Assembly: GCF_003573695.1 (NCBI RefSeq)
Contig: NC_039364.1
Location: forward strand, 63,632,256 to 63,696,255
DNA from: Papaver somniferum
Lineage: Eukaryota; Streptophyta; Magnoliopsida; Ranunculales; Papaveraceae
Direction: 5' to 3'
Length of the DNA: 64,000 nucleotides
Made by a program: the position numbers and the translations under genes. Below are positions 55,609 through 64,000 of the stretch, one piece after another. Each line of letters starts with the position of its first letter. Position 1 is the first letter of the stretch. The notes under the pieces are model-generated. The model ran no database searches. It saw only the letters and a program-made list of their open reading frames with translations, and was not told where the DNA came from.

Positions 55609-57808
55609 TGTCAAAGCAAAGACCCTTGAAGAAGATTGTATATAGAATTTCTCTCTTGTTCTTCTACAATCATTATGTATAGACCAAAGGTGCATGTACC
55701 TGATTGTGTAGAAAAATTCTTGGACGATCTCAAAATTCAATATCCAAGATCCATTTATTCGTATCCGAACTAAGAGGATCCATATTCTAACAAGTATGAA
55801 ACTTGCAATCGATCTTTCAATGTATGATTTTAACAAGAACGAGACTTGTTTTTGATCTCAAATAATAAAAACTTAAATTATCTAGATTGATTCACGTACT
55901 ACTTGCAGTATTCCTATTATAAAGATAAATAATATAATGCGAAAAGGTAAAAATACAAGACATTGGAAATTTTGTTAACGAGGAACATTGCACCTGCAGA
56001 AAAACCTCGGGACCTCGTCCTTTGAACCATATTATTTATCATACTATCAGACTTCCGAATGGAATGTAGTTGAAACCGAATTGACCCTCCAATAAATTTA
56101 GTTGCAGTTGTGTTCCTTACGTCCCTTGAACTTCTCAATATTCTATGCACTTGATTCCCTTAGTTGACGTCCTTTACACCTAAGAGTTTCTTCAGCCTCA
56201 GTGAACACTTTTGATACCAATCTGCCTCTAACAGACAAATCTATTTGATTTCCCTTTTGATATGTTTCAATCTTGGTTTCGAAATCTGTTTACAGTAGAA
56301 AAAGTCCATCAAACCTCACAAATTCGGATTAATTACACTCAATTAGCCGAGAAACATGGATTACTAACCACCTCTCAAGAAAAACCCTAACAAATCAAAG
56401 AAGAGTTTAGATATCTATCTTGAGGAGTCACAAAATCCGAGACGAAGAAAACTTTGTGTTTTCTATCTATCTCGTTGCTGATCCAAGATTACGAAAACCT
56501 CAAAGATCAATAAGTGAAAAACTATAAATCTGTTTCAAAAACTATCAGGTAAAAGATAGTCTGACCGGGCTTCACCAATCCCTAAGTGAAGTCTTCAAAG
56601 TCGTAACCTAAAATACAATTCTATGAGGAACCTAGGTTATAAAGGACGATTTTATCTTAGCAACTAAGACACAAGAATTCCATGTATTAAGAAATCTTTT
56701 TGCAAGAGTCTTTCTATTTACAAATTCTCAAGACTCCGGGTAGCTTTGATTTTAAGATAGGATCTCTTGGAAGTCAAGCAAATACTTTCTCAATTTAGAT
56801 AAAATTATTATTTGGAATTTATGAAAGCATGTGAAATGTCTGCCTTGAAATTACACAGAAGAATATGCACTATGGCCTAAGGTTCTAGAATCGTACACAA
56901 TTATAGTGCATAGCGGCTAAGTAGCCTTTGAACTTACAAGCATTAGCGGTATTCAATAACACTCTGGACTCGAATGATGCACAAGTACAAAGTGATTTTG
57001 TGAATAAAGTTGTCTTAGAAGTGTCTATGAGAGTTATAGCAAAGGCGAACATAGTCATATAACATAGTTTATGTACTTCTGCTAATATCAAAACTGGACA
57101 AGTCTGCAAACTTGGTTGGTAAACCACAGGTAGTTCATGAAGTTATATGCCCTAAGGGTTTGTATACCTTGGAAGTTTGTGAAGTCAGATTCAAAGGGTT
57201 TGCAAACCTCTACATTCTGCGAAATTTAAACCGACTTCGGTTATACATACAAGTATATTTACGTTGCGCAAAGCAGTTCGATACCTCTCATTATTAAATT
57301 TGAAACATTCTCAATATTCATAGACAATATGCACAGTTGCTTGGGAAATTTCCAAATCATCAACTTGTAGCAAAAATAGTTTGTGAACAATAAACTGTTC
57401 TAACTAAGATTCCTAAGGATCTATCAACATCCATTGCTTGAAGCATATTTCGAGAGTTTAAACAAGACAAGCTTTAATTCGAAATTTCTTCTTTGCAGTA
57501 TTAAATCTACTAAAATCATACGACATAGTCTCATAAGATAGAATGGTAAATTTCGTGAGTAAATAGGATATGTCGGTCTTTACATACCTATTTGTTGATG
57601 AAATCCTCGCTAATGTCTTCGTTTGTTCTCCAGTCTTCAATCTTTGAGGGTTATTCAGTGATGTCTGATACTCAACTAGCTTACTTTAATTCTAGTCCGA
57701 TACATGACTTTAATAGACTAGAAATCAAAATATAGTTTTGTATATCTAACATTGACAACAAGCTTGAGATAACAAAACTTGTGAGTTCGGCGGAGCGATG
57801 CTTTAACA
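55609..57808 (-). repeat. copia LTR (about 2.2 kb), probably solo
   Basis: Ends GCGATGCTTTAACA (57808), matching the copia LTR ends at 24281 and 22738. Its other half has the GTTAACGAGGAA...CGGGACCTCGTCC phrase (55972-56018) that also occurs at 4905-4955 in the outer copia LTR. The left border TGTCAAAG at 55609 is a guess, and flanking pentamers do not match. No primer site or polypurine tract adjoins. Confidence 0.6.
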
Positions 57809-58925
57809 ATTTCCTCATCTATCAATTTTAGGGAAAAACATATGGAGTTAATAAAATAAACCTTTCAGTTCAATATCCATCATGCTTGATTTCTTGAATC
57901 TTTAAAATCTGCTTGAATTCTTCGTACTTCCAGTTAATCTATGGCTAGCACCTTTGTTGTTGAAGATCCGTAGCGAATAACAACTTAAGAGAATACTCAT
58001 TTAGGCTTTTCTAGAATGAAAAGTTAATCTACTCAATAGTCGTTACATCAGTGCGTATTATTTTACCTACCTCAAAGTCCAATTGTACGATAAATTTGAA
58101 GTAATACTACGGTGATACGTTTTCCCTTTTGGTCCTTACTTGTCTCTTCTTCATAATAACTAAAACCTACGGCTTGTAATTCACCCCCCTTACATAATGC
58201 TCCGAGAAGCCATATGTTGTACTAGAATACAAATAAAAAAAAATTCCCCTTTGGTCAACAAAATTGGCAAAGGTGAAAGAAAAGGGATCTTAACAAACTA
58301 CACAAAAGAGTTATCGAGACTTAAGCTAACATACCAATTTTTTAAGATGATTCCACTAAGTAAACTTAGCGTCTTCATCGAGGAGAGATAAAGGTATAAC
58401 CATCTCCTATTAACAACTGAGTTTGTAAGGATAAAACAAGACCGTGTTAAATAATCAAAGACTTGTTAGAACAAAATAGACAGTTTTCCTGATGATTTAG
58501 CGCAATAAAAACGTTTGATCATCTTGTCATCCATTTTTATTTTGTTTTTGTACTAAACTTTTCTAGTGATCAACATCAAAGTCTCACCTTGTTAACAGAT
58601 TTATTCACATAAAGCATAAACTTCTACATTGACTTTTCTTGTTAACATATATAGTCTTGTGTTTTTAGAGTTTGATACTTCAATATTTGTCTATAATTAT
58701 CATCCATTGAGGAATTAAAGATGTTTTTGGATAAATCAGTCAATCAATCTTGTAATCAAATAATCTAAAAAAATTATTTCAACCCACAATTTTTCTCTCC
58801 TCAAATCCTTTTCTTCGCTCATATTAACTATGCTCTACGTAATTTCTCGTTCGGAAAATGATTTTATCTCGACATATGAATTTCTATATTTAAGAAAAAA
58901 TTTAAAAGTACATTTTGTTATTTTT
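57809..58925. other. no gene seen
   Basis: AT-rich spacer. A plus frame at 58197-58391 has no recognisable domain. Confidence 0.5.
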
Positions 58926-61028
58926 AGATTAGAATTTAGATAGATTTTTGGACCTTCAATCTTTGCAAACCAACCTAGATTTTTGGAAGAAAAATATTTT
59001 TGGCCTCCCTTCTAAACAAATTAAAAGAATCTTGTCTCAAATTGATAATCTGAATAATTCCAGTTATGTGTACAAAAAAGAGGATAAAATTAAGGATAAG
59101 CTCTCTCAACTAGAAAACCTATATGCTACTCAAGAAGCCATAACAAAACAACAATATAGAGATAACTTGGTCCAACTAGGAGAAAAAAATACTAAATTTT
59201 TCCATACTAAGACTATGAAAAGAAGAAAATGGAATAATATAGAATGCCTCAAGGGGAGTGATAATGAAATAACCTTCAAAAGAGCTGAAATTCAACAAAC
59301 TCTGTCAGACTATTTCTTAACCTCCCTCTCCTAGTCCTTTGATTTTTCAGAACATTCATCCTTGCATCTCTTCTGAAGAGAATATTACTTTAAACTCTGT
59401 CCCTTCTGCTGAGGAAATTTGGTTAGTTATAAAAAAACTTAAACCAAACAAATCACCAGGACCAGATGGTTTCCCAGCTAGTTTTTTCAAACTAAACTGG
59501 GAAACAGTAGGAGAACAAGTAGTATCTGTCATTCAGCATTTCTTTGAATCGGGTGTGCTTCACCCTGAATTCAATAAAATGTTTCTTTTCCTTATCCCTA
59601 AAAGCAGGCATCCTAAAGATCCTAGTGGTTTTGGACCAATTGGTCTTTGCAATACAATGTATAAAATTATAGCAAAATTTTTAGCCAATAGGATAAAACC
59701 TTTACTTAAACTTTATCATTTCCCCTTTCTAGGCTGCCTTTCTCTCTAGAAGGCAAATCTCTGACAATATTATTATTGCTCAAGAGATAATTCACTCCTT
59801 TACGAAAAAGAAAGTGAAACATGCTGGAATGGGAATAAAAATTGATATGTCCAAGGCCTTTGATAGAGTAGGTTGGGATTTCTTGATTACTGCAATGAAG
59901 GCATTTGGGTTTGACAACAGTTTTTGCAAACTTATCCATCAATGCATATCAACTTCTTCCATAGCAGTTTTGCTCATTGGGAGCCAAGGAGAGTATTTCA
60001 ATCCTTCTAGGGGGCTTAGGCAAGGGGACCATCTTTCCCCTTATTTGTTCATCATTTGCATGGAGATATTCTCCAGATTGCTTTTAACTAGTGAATAAGA
60101 GAAGCTAATAAATGGTATCAAAATTACCCCTAAGAACAGTCATATTTCTCACCTTTTTTTTGCCGATGACTGCCTCCTCTTCATTAGAGCTGATCTCAGA
60201 GAGTGTCATAATATTCTTGCTTTGGTTGAATCTTTTGGCAAAGCTTCGGGACAGTTAGTAAACTTTGATAAATCAGGGGTTTTCTTTAGTAAAAAAGACC
60301 AACCAAAGCATCAGAGAATAATAAATTACTGAAAATAAAAAAAGAAAACCCTCAAGACTCTTATTTAGGAACTCCTCTTTTTATTAGTAAGGCAAAAATA
60401 AAACTCTTTGAAGAACTGATTGAAAAGATGGAACATAAAATACAAGGATGGATGGGCAAAATCCTTGCTCAGACTAGTAAATTGGTGCTTAATAAGGCAA
60501 CTTTGGCAAGCATGACCAACTATCAAATGAGTTGTTTTATTTTACCAAATAAAATCACAAATAGATGCCCTACAAAGAGATTTCTGGTGGGGTAAAGAAA
60601 CTGATTTCAAGGAATATTACCCTAAATCCTACTCTTGTATTTGTAAACCTAGAAAGAAAGGTGGGCTAGGATTCAGAAATGCTCAAAAATTTAACTTAGC
60701 AATGATAACTAAATTAGCCTGGTAGATGATAACTGAGCCAGAAGCCCTATGGGTGTCCCAATTAAAGCCTAGATACTTCAGAAACTCCTCTGTTTTTAAG
60801 ACCAAACACCAACAACTAGTTCTTGGATTTGTAAATGCATAAGTAGGGGTATACAACTAGTTGAACAAAATAATATTTGGGAAATAGGTGATGGTAAAAG
60901 TACCAATATTTGGGATGATAAATGGATACCCAAAATGGAAAATAATCTTAGTAGTTTTAGGACAGCTACTAACACTCACTTAACACTTGTGAAGGATTTG
61001 ATTGATCCAATCACTAAGAAGTGGAACT
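58926..61028 (+). pseudogene. 5'-truncated L1-type LINE (ORF2: reverse transcriptase), broken
   Basis: The endonuclease is missing. The sequence starts in the linker (LDFWKKNIFGLPSKQIKRIL), with QYRDNLVQLGEKNTKFFH and KRRKWNNIECLKGSD. RT follows: IWLVIKKLKPNKSPGPDGFPA, GLCNTMYKIIAKFLANRIKP, GIKIDMSKAFDRVGWDFL, RGLRQGDHLSPYLFIICME and the catalytic FFADDCLLFIRA (about 60155), where L1 usually has Y/F-ADD. The C-terminal zinc-finger part is in several frames up to KDLIDPITKKW, where the copia LTR interrupts at 61029. Stops and frameshifts near 59334, 59745, 60096 and 60330 show that it is dead. Confidence 0.88.
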
Positions 61029-61859
61029 TGTTAGAGCATTGCTCGGTCGACCTCACATGCGTTGCTATCTCAAGCATGTCTGTCAATGTTAGTGATCAAA
61101 ACTATAAGTCTTTATTTCTAGTCTACTATAGCTAAGGTCTCGGACTAGGATAGAAAGTGTAGTTGAGCTCAAGAACTCCATGACAATCATCATACAAGAC
61201 GAAGGACTACTCAAGGAACCAGTGGATCTTCATCGACTAAAAGGTATGTGGAGACTTGAACTTATCTATCACTCAAAAGTCTATTTATCTCCTATCTTGA
61301 GATAAAAGTCGTTTTGCTATATAGACTTAGATTATACACATTTGCTATTTCGAGCCGAGTTTATCTCTCCTATTTATTTCTCGAAATATGTGTTGGTAAG
61401 CTTTCACTTTAACCAAGTTCATCTTTACCTAGTGACGAAGGTCATGACAAGTTTCAATCACTTTGAAAATTGCTTACTTTGACGAAAAAGAGTTTGTGAA
61501 TAACAACTATAGAATATCAACGTCCTCTAAGAATATTTCAATGATTGAAATGGGAGTTTAGATTATATAACCATTGGAGGATATAAGCATTGTTGTGGAA
61601 ACACATATATGTATAAGTCCTTATTCCTTGAACCGAAGTTTGCGAACTTTGTTGATCAAGAGAACCGGCATGGTGGCGTGAGCCAAGTCCGCGAACTCAG
61701 TCCACAAACTGGCGAAATTTCTCGTCCCGAGAATTTCTGCTGAGTTTGTGAACTCCGTCCGGGAACTTAAGTCCGCGAACTTGAGTAGGTTATATCTAAA
61801 AACGATGTTTGTGAACTTATTCTTATATAAACTAAGGAATGCAAATTGCAAACCGTGGC
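61029..61859 (+). repeat. copia LTR start inserted in the LINE, cut by a gypsy LTR
   Basis: It begins TGTTAGAGCATTGCTCGG, the plus-oriented form of the LTR ends seen elsewhere in the window. Left flank GAACT (61024-61028) would be its target duplication; the right side is beyond the window. It is truncated at 61860 by the next insertion. Confidence 0.8.
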
Positions 61860-63688
61860 TGGTAGGCTTTTAAAGGAGTAAGAAAATAAGACAAAGGATA
61901 AGGAGAGACAGAAAGGCCTACATGTTAAACTGCAAGTGCACAGTTGTCATTGTAGTGTGTATGTGCAAGAACAGGTCATCTCCACAGGGACTAGGGTGTA
62001 TAGTTGAAGCTTTATGTTTTCCTAAGCTAGTTCTCTAAGTGCAAGGCAGTGAAGTAAATGTGACAGTGAAGTAGAATAAAGACAATGAAGCAAAGGTAAC
62101 AGTGGCAGTTAACAGGAAACAAAGCCAAATAAACCAAGGCTGTTAGCCAAGGGCAGGGAGGAGTTTGCAGCTGTGGCTAAGCTAAGGCTTAGAATCCACC
62201 TTGTGTCCTAGCTAAACAATGCAATTCTAGGTTTAAAAACTTAAGCATCCAACTAGAATGGGAAGAAAATCAGCTTGCTCACTGATTTTCCCCTAGCATT
62301 GACTGTCTTTTGAAAGCACAGTCAATCACAGGCATATCAGAGCACCAACCTCTTCCCATTACTCAAGCAAAACAGGCCTTCCTAGCAATTCATCATTCAA
62401 TAGTACACTAAGGTTTCATCAAATCCCTAGCAAATGGAATTAAAACATCATGAACATTACACAAAACCAAACATAGAACATATGCAGAACATCAAAGTCC
62501 TGGACACTGGCTATTCCAGCATAAGCTTTTACATTACACCCACAGTCATGTTTATACCCAATTACAAGTTAGGGTTCTTCCCAAAAAAATCCAAAATTCA
62601 CTCACCTAACACACTGATAACAACCCAATCAACCAACCCATGCTTCAATTAGACGTACAATTGATTTCCCCCCAAAAGTTCCCAAATCAGAAAAATTAGG
62701 GTTTTAGAAATTAAAATTAGAAATTTACCTAATCTCTGACTCCAATCAAACTTCGACCCATGCTTAGAATTAGTCTTCTCTTGCTTCCCATACCGTCAAT
62801 TTGCCTCTAGATCGACCTAATTTACCTATTTCACACTTTAGGGTTTCGGTTGAAAATGTGTGAAATAAGTAAAGTAGAGGGACTAGGGAGAGGGAAACAA
62901 TGATGGGTTATCATTGTTTGACGCTGTGGTGATTATGGTGGTGATGGCGGAGCAGTTGGGAGAGCAGGTGGAGGAGCAAGTGGTGGAGATGGTGGTGGTA
63001 TGGCGTCTGTAGAGGAATGGAGAAGATGGAGTCGATGGTTTTGGGAAGAAAGGTGCGTTTGGTTGGGTATAGGGTGTTCGATACTTGGGTGTTAGGCGGG
63101 TTCAGCGAGGTTTGATGATCTGCGACAAGGAGCGATGGATGGGAAGATGGTAGGTGGATCCAACGGCGATATGTAGGTAAGCGTGGAGCGACCGTCGGAT
63201 GAAGGGATGTAGCAAAACGGACGACCCAAGATGGAGATGGGCGTTGCGATGTAAAGCGGGGGCTTCGGAGTTTGATGTGCGATGATGGAGCGACCGTAGG
63301 ATGCTGAAATGCTTCGATCTGACGGCTGAAATCCGAGACGGGCTTGGATAGAAATGGTTTGGTAAGGGTTTTGGGCCTTGGGTATGCCAAGCCCATATCT
63401 TCTTTAAGAACAATTCTTCTCTTCAAGCCCACTTCTAGCCTTTTGGTCTTGTGCACACATTCTTCGCGGCTTCCTTGTGTAATCCTCCCGGCTTTTCACT
63501 ACTTTTCTTCTCTTTTCGCTCCGCAATTCATCCAAACTTTATTTACACCTAAAAATGCAAAATTAAATAAAAATATTTATTCTTGAAAACAATGAAAATA
63601 CAGAATATGGGATAAAATGTAGAATTAATGCACAAAAGATGAGTTAAATGCCAAGAAAATATATAGAAATATGCACTTTTTAGCACTC
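61860..63688 (-). repeat. 3' LTR of a gypsy element that continues beyond the window
   Basis: 1829 bases. The minus strand starts TGATGAGTGCTAAAAAG and ends GCCTACCA, matching the borders of the solo LTR at 5469-6164. Left flank GTGGC (61855-61859) is the expected target duplication. The open frames at 62911-63456 (Pro/His/Ser-rich) lie inside the LTR and are not called genes. Confidence 0.8.
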
Positions 63689-64000
63689 ATCAAATACCCC
63701 CAAACCTGAATTTTACTTGTCCTCAAGTAAAACAAAACTAAGGAAATCCTACCTATACCACTGTCGCTGGTCTCTCGAATGCATTTAGCGTATGCACTAA
63801 GCCTTTTAAACCACTAAGTGTCCCTAGTGGACGAGTTGAAGTCTCGTGAAGGTTTGCTTAGAACGTACCTACAAAGTTCTAGGTCAAAATATAAGCTCAG
63901 ATTCCATCAAATGTGACATGTGCAAGTCAGTTTAAGCTCACAGCAAAATGGAGATGTCAATCTAGCTATCAAGGCACAATCCTAGCACTGATAACAAAAA
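63689..64000 (-). mobile_element. 3' interior end of the same gypsy element
   Basis: Begins at the polypurine tract (minus AGGTTTGGGGGTATT next to the LTR), followed on the plus strand by GTCCTCAAGTAAAAC, closely like GTCCTCGAGCAAAAA at the same place in the Athila copy (8038-8052). No coding frame in the visible part. Confidence 0.75.

Noticed and set aside
55609..57808. Full copia element
   Set aside because: No primer site, polypurine tract, second LTR or pol motif next to it; best read as a lone LTR.
1..64000. CRISPR arrays, bacterial operons, tRNA or rRNA genes
   Set aside because: None seen. The tRNA-like words found (TGGTATCAGAGC, TGGCGCCG) are retrotransposon primer sites, not tRNA genes.

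Overview
This is plant nuclear DNA from a repeat-rich flowering-plant genome, almost certainly a eudicot. The evidence is spliced nuclear genes for chloroplast-targeted proteins, Ty1/copia and Ty3/gypsy retrotransposons with plant tRNA primer sites, Stowaway, Harbinger and hAT elements, and AT-rich spacers. I cannot name the species from sequence alone.

Three host genes look intact. TIC20-I (28112-29354, +, 2 coding exons, 280 aa) is the chloroplast inner-envelope import channel component. A glycine-rich protein of the A3 type (37861-38582, -, 2 coding exons, 193 aa) has tyrosine-proline-rich and His/Gly/Lys-rich halves. A plastid-type tRNA (guanine-N7)-methyltransferase (45593-48294, -, 7 exons, 313 aa) has all introns reconstructed with GT/AG borders and matching phases.

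The left third (1-24281) is a stack of nested retroelements. An old minus-strand copia element spans from before position 1 to 18695. It has only about 3.8 kb of interior and lacks recognisable gag-pol. Its right LTR was split by a solo gypsy LTR (5469-6164, TSD AACAC) and by a full-length Athila-type gypsy element (6531-17121). Further right are a copia 3' end (18696-20865), a solo Athila-type LTR with perfect TSD CTTAC (21003-22609) inside a copia LTR fragment, and another copia LTR fragment.

The middle (25400-45000) alternates the first two host genes with a TRIM-like tandem LTR array (25691-27110), a TGACTCA-rich MITE, and an eroded chromovirus (30980-37453) split by one hAT element inside another. 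It also holds two Stowaway MITEs and a 3.7-kb PIF/Harbinger element (40625-44354, TSD TTA) carrying ORF1, a third Myb-like gene and a broken transposase.

The right part holds the most unusual material. A roughly 5.2-kb element with imperfect terminal inverted repeats (about 48509-53694) carries a broken plant mobile domain gene, an intact two-exon Myb-like gene and about 30 AATCGG/CCGATT motifs. Next to it an element with GTCGTCAT repeats (about 54345-55590) carries another two-exon ORF1-like gene of about 130 codons. The window ends with a 5'-truncated LINE interrupted by a copia LTR, itself interrupted by a gypsy element that runs off the right edge.
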